From assembly GCF_900142205.1 (NCBI RefSeq), contig NZ_FRAA01000001.1, positions 650,803-714,802 on the forward strand: a stretch of 64,000 nucleotides of DNA. Reading direction: 5' to 3'. Position numbers and translations under genes: made by a program. The stretch's first letter is position 1; each line of letters begins with the position of its first letter. Below the pieces are notes generated by a model. That model made no database searches. It was not told the origin of the DNA and saw nothing but the letters and a program-made list of their open reading frames with translations. This document shows, piece by piece, positions 38,845-50,900 of this stretch. The stretch comes from Reichenbachiella agariperforans (GTDB lineage: Bacteria; Bacteroidota; Bacteroidia; Cytophagales; Cyclobacteriaceae).

Positions 38845-41457
38845 TTAAATAAGTTCAACCTCCACTACTTTCAAATCTGCTTTGTCCGAACTGTTGCCAT
38901 AAAACAACTGATAGGTTCCAGGCATTACATCCATTTTCTCGGTTGATCTATTATAAAACTCAAATGCAGAAGCATCCAGATCTATTTCTAACTTCGTCTC
39001 TTTGCCAGCCTCCAAGCCGACACGTTCAAAGCCTCTCAGCGTCTTCAACGGGCCATCCTCATCGCCTTTTTTCCTTACATAGAGCTGAAAAATCTCAGTT
39101 CCTTCACGATCACCTGTGTTCTTAATCGGCACATTGATTTGAAGGCTTTCCCCAGCATTAATGCTTTCACTGCTCAGCTGAGCAGTGCCGATTTCAAATT
39201 GGGTGTAGCTTAAACCATAGCCAAATGGAAACAAGGCATCATCCATGAAGCGATAAGTCTTGCCTTGCATGTCGTAATCTTCGATATCACCTAACTGATC
39301 CGAACGCTTGTAGAAGGTCACCGGTAGTTTGCCGGAAGGATTGTAATCTCCAAACAACACATCAGCCACCGCTTGACCGCCTGACTCACCTGCATACCAG
39401 GCCTGTAGAATCGCATCGCAGCTTTCGGTCTCAGGAGTAAGCGCCATGGCCGATCCCGAGCAGTTAACAAAAATGACCGTCTTACCAGCATCTTTGAGTG
39501 CCTGTAAACATCTGCGCTGGACAGAAGGAAGTTCAATATTTGTTCTATCTCCCCCTTTAAATCCTGGATAAGAAACAGGCATCTCCTCGCCTTCCAGCAA
39601 AGTGGACAAACCACCCACGAAAACCACTACTTCTGTACCCTTCAGCTTGTTGATCAACTGTGCAAAATCTATATCTACTTCACGTCCAAAGTCAAACTCC
39701 AAATTGGCCTGCCAGCTGTTGAGCTGAGCATAACGGATTTCTATATTATACGTTTGACCCGCTTCCACAGTATAAGAAACCCTTCCCGGCAGTGTTCTCC
39801 AGTTGTGAGATTTGAACAAAGTCGAATCGTTAACCACCAGTTCAAAAGCGCCTGTAGCTCCACACTTGAAAACAATTTCTTCAGAAACTGATGGTGTAAA
39901 TGTGGTCTCATACTTCCCAGAGAAGCCTTCCAATTTCACTCCTGACGCAAATTCGTGCTGACCAGCAGTGGTCAGTTTCATTGGGTTGGTGATCTGCTTA
40001 CTGATTACAGCCTCGCCTGTACGGTCAGGATTGTTCCAGTAGGTGGCCTTGAATCCCTGCTTCCCTTCAAATTGGATTTGAGAAAAATAACTGACTGTGA
40101 CTTTGTCTTCTACAAGGTCGACTGCCTGATCATGCATCACAGCCCCTTCTGCCAGTTTGGATTTGATACCATCCAGGATGGTAATGGTACGGACAGGTGT
40201 TCCGTTATAGTTACCCCACAGCATCGGTTCATTGTCCGCATTAGGGCCAATGACAGCTAACTGATTGATCGATTTACTTAGCGGTAAAATGTCATTTTTA
40301 TTCTGAAGCAAGGTCATAGATTTTTGTGCCATCTCCAGCGCGAGATGTCTGTGTGCTTCACTGTTTAAGATAGAAGGAGGTATTTGCGTGTAAGGCACCA
40401 ACTCGTCAGGATCCATTTCCCCTAATTCGAATCGCCCCATCAACACACGTTTCAAACGCACATCGATCTCTTCTTCTTTTAGTAGTCCTTGTTCTACGGC
40501 TTGCGGAATCAGCTTGTAGTTATGCTTGTCCCACTGACACTCGACATCCGTACCAGCTAGCACTGCTTTGGCCGCTGCATGAACGGCGTCCGGTGAGACA
40601 TTGTGCGTGGTATAAAAATCCTGAACCGCACCACAGTCGCCCACGACCAGATGCTCATAATCCCACTCTTCTCTCAGTGTGGTTTGGAGCAGGTGATCAC
40701 TACCACAGCAGGGTTCACCATCTAATCTTTGATAAGCGCACATCACCTGCCGTACGTCTGCTTCTTGTACTAGTGCCTTGAAGGCTGGCAGATAGGTTTC
40801 CCATAAATCTCTTGGGTCTACATTGTCCAGGTTCAGTTCATGACGGCTCCATTCTGGTCCAGAATGGACCGCATAGTGCTTAGCGCAAGCGAGTAGCTTG
40901 CGGTACTTGGCATCTTCAGGCCCCTGAAGCCCCTTGACCACTTGCACCCCCATGCGAGAAGTGAGGAAGGGATCTTCGCCATAGGTTTCCTGACCTCTGC
41001 CCCATCTGGGATCACGAAAGATGTTCACATTTGGCGTCCATACCGACAAGCTCAGAAAACGCTTGTTTTCATTTCCCGCAGCGATCCACTCGTTGTACTT
41101 GGCACGCCCTTCGTCTGATACTGCATCGAATATATGATAGAGCAACTCATCATCAAAAGAGGCCGCCATCCCTATCGGTTCTGGAAAAACTGTGACATTG
41201 TCATTATTCGCATAACCATGAAGTGCTTCACTCCACCAATTAAACTTTTTAATACCCAATCTGGGTATAGCCTCAGAAATATCGCACATCAGTGCCGCTT
41301 TTTCCTCGAGGGTCATTCGAGAAATGAGATCGTCGGCACGTTCATCAAAACTCAGGTCTGGATTTTGATAATCAGGTTTGCTTTCCTGACAGGCACCAGC
41401 CCATAATACGGCTGATAGGAGAACAAATAGAGTAGCGTAGTTTAGTCTTTTCATCAT
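38845..41457 (-). CDS. GH3 beta-xylosidase-like enzyme with PA14 insertion
   Basis: An 870-residue lipoprotein: lipobox WAGAC gives cysteine 23. GH3 N-domain motifs include NWWSEALHG, TPNVNIFRDPRWGRGQETYG and CAKHYAVHSG, with nucleophile Asp274 in VVGDCGAVQDF. The xylosidase-type GH3 pattern (EALHG and GRGQETYGEDP) favours beta-xylosidase over glucosidase. A PA14 domain (FKATYWNNPDRTGEAVIS, about 455-590) interrupts the C-terminal alpha/beta sandwich, and a fibronectin III-like domain ends the protein. It would release xylose from xylo-oligosaccharides after import or at the membrane. Spacing to the neighbours is short. Confidence 0.93.
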   Translation of the reverse strand: MMKRLNYATLFVLLSAVLWAGACQESKPDYQNPDLSFDERADDLISRMTLEEKAALMCDISEAIPRLGIKKFNWWSEALHGYANNDNVTVFPEPIGMAASFDDELLYHIFDAVSDEGRAKYNEWIAAGNENKRFLSLSVWTPNVNIFRDPRWGRGQETYGEDPFLTSRMGVQVVKGLQGPEDAKYRKLLACAKHYAVHSGPEWSRHELNLDNVDPRDLWETYLPAFKALVQEADVRQVMCAYQRLDGEPCCGSDHLLQTTLREEWDYEHLVVGDCGAVQDFYTTHNVSPDAVHAAAKAVLAGTDVECQWDKHNYKLIPQAVEQGLLKEEEIDVRLKRVLMGRFELGEMDPDELVPYTQIPPSILNSEAHRHLALEMAQKSMTLLQNKNDILPLSKSINQLAVIGPNADNEPMLWGNYNGTPVRTITILDGIKSKLAEGAVMHDQAVDLVEDKVTVSYFSQIQFEGKQGFKATYWNNPDRTGEAVISKQITNPMKLTTAGQHEFASGVKLEGFSGKYETTFTPSVSEEIVFKCGATGAFELVVNDSTLFKSHNWRTLPGRVSYTVEAGQTYNIEIRYAQLNSWQANLEFDFGREVDIDFAQLINKLKGTEVVVFVGGLSTLLEGEEMPVSYPGFKGGDRTNIELPSVQRRCLQALKDAGKTVIFVNCSGSAMALTPETESCDAILQAWYAGESGGQAVADVLFGDYNPSGKLPVTFYKRSDQLGDIEDYDMQGKTYRFMDDALFPFGYGLSYTQFEIGTAQLSSESINAGESLQINVPIKNTGDREGTEIFQLYVRKKGDEDGPLKTLRGFERVGLEAGKETKLEIDLDASAFEFYNRSTEKMDVMPGTYQLFYGNSSDKADLKVVEVELI

Positions 41458-41486
41458 GTTTTAATCAATGCAGATTAACGAACAAA

Positions 41487-41518
41487 GGAGGGTCACGAAC
41501 ATAAGTCCAGAACCCTCC
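41487..41518 (-). terminator. Intercistronic hairpin between GH43 and GH3 genes
   Basis: A perfect 7-bp GC-rich stem (GGAGGGT at 41487-41493 with ACCCTCC at 41512-41518) around an 18-base loop, 27 bases past the GH43 stop and 30 bases before the GH3 start, read leftward. Only a short T-run follows, so it is more likely an attenuator or mRNA-end protector than a strong terminator. Confidence 0.4.
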
Positions 41519-41544
41519 AATTTTTTCAGGTTGAGAACTACCGA

Positions 41545-43308
41545 TTAGGGCAGAGTAGTGTTGCCTGATGTGGCATACAAACCAATCATGGCACCTGTAA
41601 ATCCACCAGCTACATTGGTAGACAGTATATCTCCAGAGACTGCTGCACCCAGGTCTTGAAAATCTTCACCATCCAGCGCATAACTGAATATATAATCGTC
41701 TCCTTCAGCACTTACCTTGAGTTGTATCGACTTTTTCAAATCAATACTCGTACTAGCAATCACCTTAGAGCTAGTCTCACGATCTCTCCTTCTGCCTTTG
41801 GTCTCTGTACGCTCCAAAACCAGCATATAATCTCCTCCTTTTTTGGTCACACCAAACACATAATTCGAGCCTTCGTTTTGGTAACAAGTAAGTCCAGCCA
41901 AATCCTTCTCTGACTGAGGCTTGTACTTCATCTCTGTTGTAAAAGTGAAAGCCTTGTGCATTTGTCTGTGAAACAAGGTTGATGTAGGCTTGAGCTCTTT
42001 GATGTTGGTATCAAATGGATCAATGGACAGACCTTTTTTTCCTGTAGAAATAAATTCCTCCCTCGGACCTCTCAATCCAATCCATCTGTAGTCCAATTGA
42101 TCAGAAGTAAAATCTTCGGTATAAGTGAAATTTCCATTAGGGAAAAAGCCATCCTTTCCTGTTTTGTTCTCCACTCCGGCAGGCATAGCCAATGTAGGTT
42201 CCATTGGCACCAAACCATTCTCGAATACCGGGAACGTACCAGACCAGTCTACAGGTAGGATGAAAGTCTCGCGCCCCGTATTTACCCGGTCTTCTTCATT
42301 GGGACGAATACCCAAGAATACGCCATAATATTTTCCATCAGGCCCTAATACCAAATCGGCATGCCCCGCCCAATCCACGTTGTTTTTTCTGTCCTTTGGG
42401 AAATGTCTTTGCGTCAAGATCGGGTTACTAGGAGCTGGCACGTATGGACCTTTGGGGCTATCGCTAATAAATACTACTTCGCTATGCCAGTCTCCTGTAC
42501 CACCTTCTGCGCACATCAGGTAGTACTTCCCGTTTTTCTTGTAAATGTGCGGTGCTTCGATCCAGATGGGTTTCTTGGCCAAATCAACACCACCATTGAC
42601 GATGATTTGATCCGTACCTTTGATTATCTGGTCCTTTTCCACATCGTATTCCCAAACCTTTATCACACGATGACCACCGTAGAGTTCCTTCCCTGGATCA
42701 GGAGCATCATTGTGCACGACATAGGCCTTGCCATCATCATCGAAGAAAATCGAAGGATCGATCCCCGCAAAATCCAGCTTGTAGGGGTCGCTCCATCCCT
42801 CTTTCGGATCTTTGGTTTTCACGACGAAATTCCCCAAAGTACCTGGCAGTTTTGTACTCCCAGCAAATGCAGTGGTGATCATATAAAACGTATCGTTATT
42901 TTCATTGTAAGTGATCCCAGGTGCATATACCCCCATACTGATACCAGTATCATGAACATCTAACTGCGATGTACGATCCAACACATGCCCCAACTGAGTC
43001 CAGTTGACCAAATCATTGGAATGAAAAATCGGTACTCCGGGAAACATCGCAAAGGATGAAACCACCATGTAGTAATCATCTCCCTTTCTGGTAATCGCCG
43101 GGTCAGGGTAGCAGCCCTGTAAAATAGGATTATAAAACTCACCAGATTCCAATGGATTTTCATTGTAAACCTTATCGTTCCCTACATATTCTACTTTAGA
43201 AAACACCGGGCTGGCTAGTTTGCCTTGTTTGTCTCCTGTTCCACCCATGGCTGTCATCGAGCATAGCACCAGACAAGCCGCCAATATTCTAACTTTCACT
43301 TGATTCAT
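41545..43308 (-). CDS. GH43 beta-xylosidase/alpha-arabinofuranosidase, two-domain
   Basis: A 587-residue exported protein. The GH43 propeller carries base Asp69 in GCYPDPAITR, Asp184 in GIDPSIFFDDDG and acid Glu251 in IWIEAPHIYKK. The C-terminal part from about 400 (FTYTEDFTSDQLDYRWIGLR) is a concanavalin-like beta-sandwich typical of XynB-type GH43 enzymes, which closes the active site. Opening GEFYNPILQGCYPDPAI and SSFAMFPGVPIFHS fit beta-xylosidases acting on branched xylo-oligosaccharides. The hydrophobic N-terminus ends near MTAMGG. One of four GH43 genes in the locus and clearly distinct from the CBM6-bearing pair. Confidence 0.92.
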   Translation of the reverse strand: MNQVKVRILAACLVLCSMTAMGGTGDKQGKLASPVFSKVEYVGNDKVYNENPLESGEFYNPILQGCYPDPAITRKGDDYYMVVSSFAMFPGVPIFHSNDLVNWTQLGHVLDRTSQLDVHDTGISMGVYAPGITYNENNDTFYMITTAFAGSTKLPGTLGNFVVKTKDPKEGWSDPYKLDFAGIDPSIFFDDDGKAYVVHNDAPDPGKELYGGHRVIKVWEYDVEKDQIIKGTDQIIVNGGVDLAKKPIWIEAPHIYKKNGKYYLMCAEGGTGDWHSEVVFISDSPKGPYVPAPSNPILTQRHFPKDRKNNVDWAGHADLVLGPDGKYYGVFLGIRPNEEDRVNTGRETFILPVDWSGTFPVFENGLVPMEPTLAMPAGVENKTGKDGFFPNGNFTYTEDFTSDQLDYRWIGLRGPREEFISTGKKGLSIDPFDTNIKELKPTSTLFHRQMHKAFTFTTEMKYKPQSEKDLAGLTCYQNEGSNYVFGVTKKGGDYMLVLERTETKGRRRDRETSSKVIASTSIDLKKSIQLKVSAEGDDYIFSYALDGEDFQDLGAAVSGDILSTNVAGGFTGAMIGLYATSGNTTLP

Positions 43309-43341
43309 CTATTTATTAATTTTTGTATTCAATAATTTATT

Positions 43342-45726
<2,385 letters not shown>

Positions 45727-45730
<4 letters not shown>

Positions 45731-48195
45731 TTAGCTGCTTTTAAATTGTAGGTTTTACCTGGCTCAGTTGTCAGGTCGTATTCATATATCTTCTTCAATT
45801 CCAAACCTTTAAAGTTGGCCTCCTTAGCAATCAAAGGTTTTTTGATATTAGGTTGCTGGTAAAAAGGGTTGCTGTTCTTACCTGTCGCTTCTTCTAGTCC
45901 ATCCCCAACGAGCGGATAATAAGATCTAACTCGGCAGCCCCCTCCCAATTGAGAAGTAATTTTAACTTCTTTCGCTAAACTGCTTTCCCACTTGATATCC
46001 ACTTCAAAACCACCTCTAGCTCTTAAACCTCTTACTTCACCTTGACTCCAATCGTCTGGTAAGGCTGGCAAAACATGCAAAGCACCGTCATGACTCTGCA
46101 ATAGCATCTCTGCTATCCCTGCGGTACAACCAAAATTGCCATCGATCTGAAATGGTGGATGTGCATCGAAGAGATTAGGGTAAGTTCCTCCTTGTTCGCC
46201 CTGGGCTTGTACCGATGGACTCAACTGATCTTTGATGAGTTTCATCGCATGGTTTCCATCCAAAAGACGAGCCCATAAATTCACTTTCCAGCCCATCGAC
46301 CAACCCGTCGATTCATCTCCTCTGGCTACCAGTGAAGTCCTCGCTGCGTCAAAGAGTTTAGGAGTCTTATAGGGTGAAATCTGGTTAGATGGGTATAAAC
46401 CATATAAATGAGACACATGACGGTGATGATCTTCTGGATTGTCCCAGTCATACATCCATTCTTGTAGCTGTCCCCATTTCCCTATTTGCATCGGGGGCAG
46501 CTCCTCAAGCCTCTTGTTCAACTCAACAACCAATGCCTTGTCTGTGCCTAAAATATCGGCTGCCTGCGCCGTGCGGCTAAACAAATCAAATATCAACTGG
46601 TTGTCCATGGTGGTGCCTGCTGATACCGATGCTCTATGATCTGAATAGGGAGCGTTTTCCGGAGATATTGATGGCACGATGACTTGCCGCCCCTTGTCCG
46701 GGTCTTTGACCATAAAGTCCTGATAGAAAAGGCAAGCCTCTCTCACCACCGGATAGACAGACGTTAAGAAAGCTCTGTCACCCGAATAATCGTACTTGTC
46801 GAACAAATGCTGTGACAACCAGGCACCTCCCATCGGCCACATACCCCAAAATGCTCCATCAACAGGGCCCGTTATCCGCCAAATATCTGTATTGTGATGA
46901 GCTACCCAACCTCTGGCTCCATACATGTCTTGGGCCGTCTTCCTTCCGGTGTAGGACAAATCCTTCACCATCTCCACCAAAGGTTCATTCAAAGTCGGGA
47001 GATTGGTGATTTCAGAAGGCCAATAGTTCATCTCCGTATTGATATTGATCGTGTACTTGCTATCCCATGCTGGCTTTAGTTGGTCGTTCCATATCCCTTG
47101 CAGATTAGCTGGCTGACCACCAGGTCTGGAGGAGGAGATCAATAAATATCGCCCAAACTGGAAATAAAGGGCAGCAAGCTGTGGGTCATTTCCACTGGAA
47201 AAATCGACGATTCTTTGATCTGTAGTATTGTATGCAGAATCCGTATTGCCCAAATCCAATGTTACCCGACGAAATAGCTTCTGATAGTCAGCAATATGAT
47301 CTAGCAATAATTGGTCAAAGCCTTTTTCAACTGCGGCTTGCAGAGATTTTGCCGCTTTTTCTGAAGCATCTCCATTTAGGTCATCGTAGCGTTCAAAGTT
47401 GGAAGCTATAGAAATGTAAATGGTGGCCGCATTGGCCTTTTCCACTTCGATTTTTTGATGCTCAGTCTTTACTGTGCCTCCATCTGCTTCGATTTGTATT
47501 TGGAGCTCAAAATTCACTTGTCCTTGAACACCCTCATGGTCACTGCCACGGGCAGAAAGTACAAGACCATTGCTACCCAATGTTGACACATCAAACTCCC
47601 CGGGTCGATCCAGATTGGCCGAAAAACTCAACTCGTCAGCTTGGTCCGCCGATAACTGTACTGCCATCACCTGATCAGGATAGGACGAAAAGACCTGAGT
47701 TTGATACCCAATTCCATTTTTGGTGTATCTCGTTGTTGTGATTGCCCTATCCAAATCAAGTTCGCGGTAGTAGTTCTGATAAGCTTCATCATCACCAAAA
47801 TCCAACCTTAAATTACCGGCAGTCTGATAGGACATTCCATTTTTCCCACTAAAGAAAGTTTGATTGATGAGCTGCTGGGCTTCTTCGTATTGCTCTTCGA
47901 ATATAAGCTCACGTACACGATTCAAAGATTCCTTTGCCGCGGGATTATCATTGCGGTGGGGACCTCCTGCATAAATGGTATTTTCATTGAGCTGGATCAA
48001 TTCCTGCCCAGGTCGTCCATAGACCATTGCCCCTAATCGACCATTGCCCACAGGCAAGGCTTCTACCCAGCGCTCTGCAGGCTCGTCATACCACAGCTTC
48101 AATTCAACTGTATCCTGACTTTGTCGATCCGCACAAGACAAAAACCCAAAAATACTGGTCAAAAAAATCACCAGTAAAGAGATACCATTTCTCAT
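45727..48195 (-). CDS. GH95 alpha-L-fucosidase/alpha-L-galactosidase
   Basis: An 822-residue lipoprotein, lipobox FLSC (cysteine 21). The N-terminal beta domain starts [20 protein letters not shown], the classic GH95 opening. Residues matching those of characterised GH95 enzymes are all present: Asn384 and Asn386 in [12 protein letters not shown], Glu513 in [11 protein letters not shown], and Asp685 in FQIDGNFG. The [13 protein letters not shown] motif is also typical. GH95 enzymes invert and remove alpha-1,2-L-fucose; some act on alpha-L-galactose in complex glucuronoarabinoxylan, which fits this locus better. Fucose removal from xyloglucan remains possible. Confidence 0.95.
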
Positions 48196-48210
48196 ATTTC
48201 AACCGTTTTG

Positions 48211-49545
48211 TTATTCAAAGCGAACCCAATCCACTTTCGCTTCTCCCTTTTTCACAACCAACTTCAAATTCTGCAATCCGGAGGTTGTTGTTTTTAATTC
48301 TTCTTCGGCTTCCTGCCAATCACCATCACCAGAAACTTTGACAATAGCCAATAGCGCATCTGAAGTGGTTCTAATTTCTAAAACAGCACCCTTGCTGCTA
48401 TGTGCTTTGATCTGAACAGCCTTCAGTGTTTTCGAAAAATCGACACTGTTGTACTGCACCCAAGACCCTTTACCAGACAAGTTCAAATACCAACCCTGGA
48501 ATGTGTCCGTGGAATCATTGAAACTGATACTGGCATCCTCACTTTTACTGGAATATCTATCGATCTGTATTTTATCACTAGCTATAGTAATGCCAATTCC
48601 TCTAAGGGTAGGCGTCACTTTTCTGATCTTTCCATCAGGTTCAAAAAACAAGCTATCCGCCATGATCGATCGGCTCTTGTCAAATTGGGGTGAAAGTTCA
48701 TTGTGATGGTAAAACAGCAAGTACTGTCCTTTGTAATTGATGATAGAATGATGGTTGGTCCAGCAACCTGTAGGCGACTCATCCATGATCACGCCCTGCA
48801 CGGTAAATGGCCCCAAGGGAGAATCACCCGTTGCATATTCTAAGCGTTCGGTCTTGTTCTCTACATGTGGATAGGTCAGGTAATAAACCCCATTGCGTTT
48901 GATCATATAAGGGCCTTCTTTGTGTCCCTTTTGAGGAAGGTCTCCCAAAACAGTAGGTTCAGCTGCCAGCTCCAGCATATTTTCCTTGAGCGGAGCACCA
49001 TAGATTTGGCTTCTCGACCAGTAGAGATAGGCCTGACCGTCATCGTCTATGAACACATTCGGGTCTATTCCTTTGATACCTTCAATCGGGTTTTCTTCTG
49101 GAACATAAGGGCCCTCTGGTGAATCGGCTACCGCCACACCTACCGTAAAACCACCCTCACCTTCAGCCGCATCCTTTTTCTTTGTGGGGAAGTAAAAGTA
49201 ATATTTACCATTTCGCTCGATGCAATCGGGAGCCCACATGCTATAGCCTTTAGGATCAGCCCAGGCTACATTCTCCTGACTTACGATCATGCCATGATCT
49301 GTCCAATTGGTCAGGTCAGCAGATGAAAACACATGATAGTCTTCCATACAGAACCAACCTACACGCCCCTTGCCTTCCTCGGCCAGAATATCATGGGATG
49401 GAAACACATATACCTTATCACCAAACACACGTGCAGAAGGATCAGCAGTAAACTGATCCTGTATCAATGGGTTTTGAGCATTCAACTGCCCCAGTAGCAA
49501 CATAGCCATTGCACCGAGAATACACCTCCCTCTCTTCACTTTCAT
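48211..49545 (-). CDS. GH43 glycosidase with C-terminal CBM6-like module
   Basis: A 444-residue exported protein, signal peptide ending QLNAQ. Triad: Asp35 in FTADPSARV, Asp161 in GIDPNVFIDDDG, Glu210 in GHKEGPYMI. The C-terminal 130 residues are CBM6-like (SGKGSWVQYNSVDFSKTLKA) and end KLVVKKGEAKVDWVRF. It shares architecture with 29735-31090 but has differing loops, for example a longer insertion [18 protein letters not shown]. Probably removes arabinose or xylose side units. It lies between GH95 and GH10 genes with short spacing on both sides. Confidence 0.92.
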   Translation of the reverse strand: MKVKRGRCILGAMAMLLLGQLNAQNPLIQDQFTADPSARVFGDKVYVFPSHDILAEEGKGRVGWFCMEDYHVFSSADLTNWTDHGMIVSQENVAWADPKGYSMWAPDCIERNGKYYFYFPTKKKDAAEGEGGFTVGVAVADSPEGPYVPEENPIEGIKGIDPNVFIDDDGQAYLYWSRSQIYGAPLKENMLELAAEPTVLGDLPQKGHKEGPYMIKRNGVYYLTYPHVENKTERLEYATGDSPLGPFTVQGVIMDESPTGCWTNHHSIINYKGQYLLFYHHNELSPQFDKSRSIMADSLFFEPDGKIRKVTPTLRGIGITIASDKIQIDRYSSKSEDASISFNDSTDTFQGWYLNLSGKGSWVQYNSVDFSKTLKAVQIKAHSSKGAVLEIRTTSDALLAIVKVSGDGDWQEAEEELKTTTSGLQNLKLVVKKGEAKVDWVRFE

Positions 49546-49559
49546 ATTTCTCTTTTCTA

Positions 49560-50777
49560 TTATTTCTGATATAAGTCAATGATCTCTTGTACTACAGCTT
49601 TGGGTTGGTTTTCTCTATCGAAGAGCAAAGGGTAATCGGTACGTCCTTTGATTGGCCAATTGTTTTTCCATGAATGGTCGTCGGTCACCCCCCACAGTGT
49701 TACTCGGTCTATTTTGTCTTCATGCTTCAAAAACAGCTTGTACAGGTCCAGGTATCGCTGGTCGAATTTCTTCTGTACTTTTTTTGGCAAACCGTCCGGA
49801 TATGGATTCATTCTTTCCTCATAGCTGACATTGGTCGAAACATCCGCACCCATATCACCCCACGGCGATGGAAGAACAGTTATGTCCAGTTCTGTGATAC
49901 TCACCTTCAATCCCAATTCTGAAAAAGCCAAAATACTCTTCTCAAATTCATCTAATGAGGGATAATCCAGACCCAAGTGCCCCTGCATGCCAATGCCATG
50001 AATCGGAATCCCTGCTTCTTGTAAACTCTTGACCATGGCCACTACCCCAGCTCTACGGCCCGGGTTACTCATGGAATAGTCATTGTAGTAAAGCTCAGCC
50101 TCAGGATCTGCCTCGTGGGCAAACTGGAAGGCCAGTTTGATAAAGTCTTCTCCAATGATTTTGTAGAATTTACTCTCGCGCCAAGACCCGTCATCTTCTA
50201 TCGCTTCGTTGACCACATCCCAGGTATCAATACGACCTTTGTATCGACCAACCACTGTATAGATATGATCCCTCATTCGGCGGATCATTTCTTCTCTGGA
50301 CACTTGATTGCCATCATCATCAGTAAAAAACCATTTGGGCGCCTGCGAATGCCAAACCAAGGTATGCCCTGTAATAAACATGTCATTTTGCTCTCCAAAA
50401 TCCACGAAGGCATCTGCCCAATTGAAGTTAAACTCTCCCTTTTTGCGCTGAAGCCAGCCGCTTTTCATCGTATTGCCGGATACAATAGCATTGAAATGTT
50501 CTGTAATAATATTTTGAATAGTGGTGTCATTACCTACTATCGTCTGAGGGACATTGAGCGCTGCGCCCGTATAAAATTTGTCCCCGATCCCGTCCTTGAA
50601 AGATGTGATTTTTTGTGCTTGGGAAAAAAAAGGTATTAAAATGAATAGTAGTGCAGAATAACTCAAAGTAGTTATTCGATTATAGTCTAGGGTCAAAAGA
50701 TGCCTTAAAACTGGATTTGCACTATATCTTGATACATTATTTTGCTTCTCAGCAAGAGTAAATTTATTTGATGTCAT
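49560..50777 (-). CDS. GH10 endo-beta-1,4-xylanase
   Basis: A 405-residue enzyme with a complete GH10 barrel from about 60. Substrate-site motifs FNAIVSGNTMKSGWLQ and FITGHTLVWHSQAPKW are intact, acid/base Glu191 lies in WDVVNEAIEDD, and nucleophile Glu296 in SITELDITVLP. It cleaves internal beta-1,4-xylosidic bonds. There is an odd N-terminus: 35 polar residues precede the hydrophobic SYSALLFILIPFFSQAQ. A TTG in frame just upstream of SYSALL would give a normal signal peptide, so the annotated ATG at 50777 may be too far upstream. No sorting domain or CBM. Likely periplasmic. Confidence 0.95.
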   Translation of the reverse strand: MTSNKFTLAEKQNNVSRYSANPVLRHLLTLDYNRITTLSYSALLFILIPFFSQAQKITSFKDGIGDKFYTGAALNVPQTIVGNDTTIQNIITEHFNAIVSGNTMKSGWLQRKKGEFNFNWADAFVDFGEQNDMFITGHTLVWHSQAPKWFFTDDDGNQVSREEMIRRMRDHIYTVVGRYKGRIDTWDVVNEAIEDDGSWRESKFYKIIGEDFIKLAFQFAHEADPEAELYYNDYSMSNPGRRAGVVAMVKSLQEAGIPIHGIGMQGHLGLDYPSLDEFEKSILAFSELGLKVSITELDITVLPSPWGDMGADVSTNVSYEERMNPYPDGLPKKVQKKFDQRYLDLYKLFLKHEDKIDRVTLWGVTDDHSWKNNWPIKGRTDYPLLFDRENQPKAVVQEIIDLYQK

Positions 50778-50900
50778 TCCATAATCAGTTTACGTCTATC
50801 TAAGTGAAAGACCTTTTTCGACTTAAATACCCCTTCGGATATAAGAAAGTTTAAAAGGGGCAAATGCATGCCCCTTTCATTTGTATTTTCGATCAGAGAA

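Noticed and set aside
42361-42963. Open frame of 200 codons on the plus strand inside a GH43 gene
   Set aside because: Antisense shadow of the GH43 propeller.
50115-50639. Open frame of 174 codons on the plus strand inside the GH10 gene
   Set aside because: Antisense shadow of the xylanase barrel; no domain.
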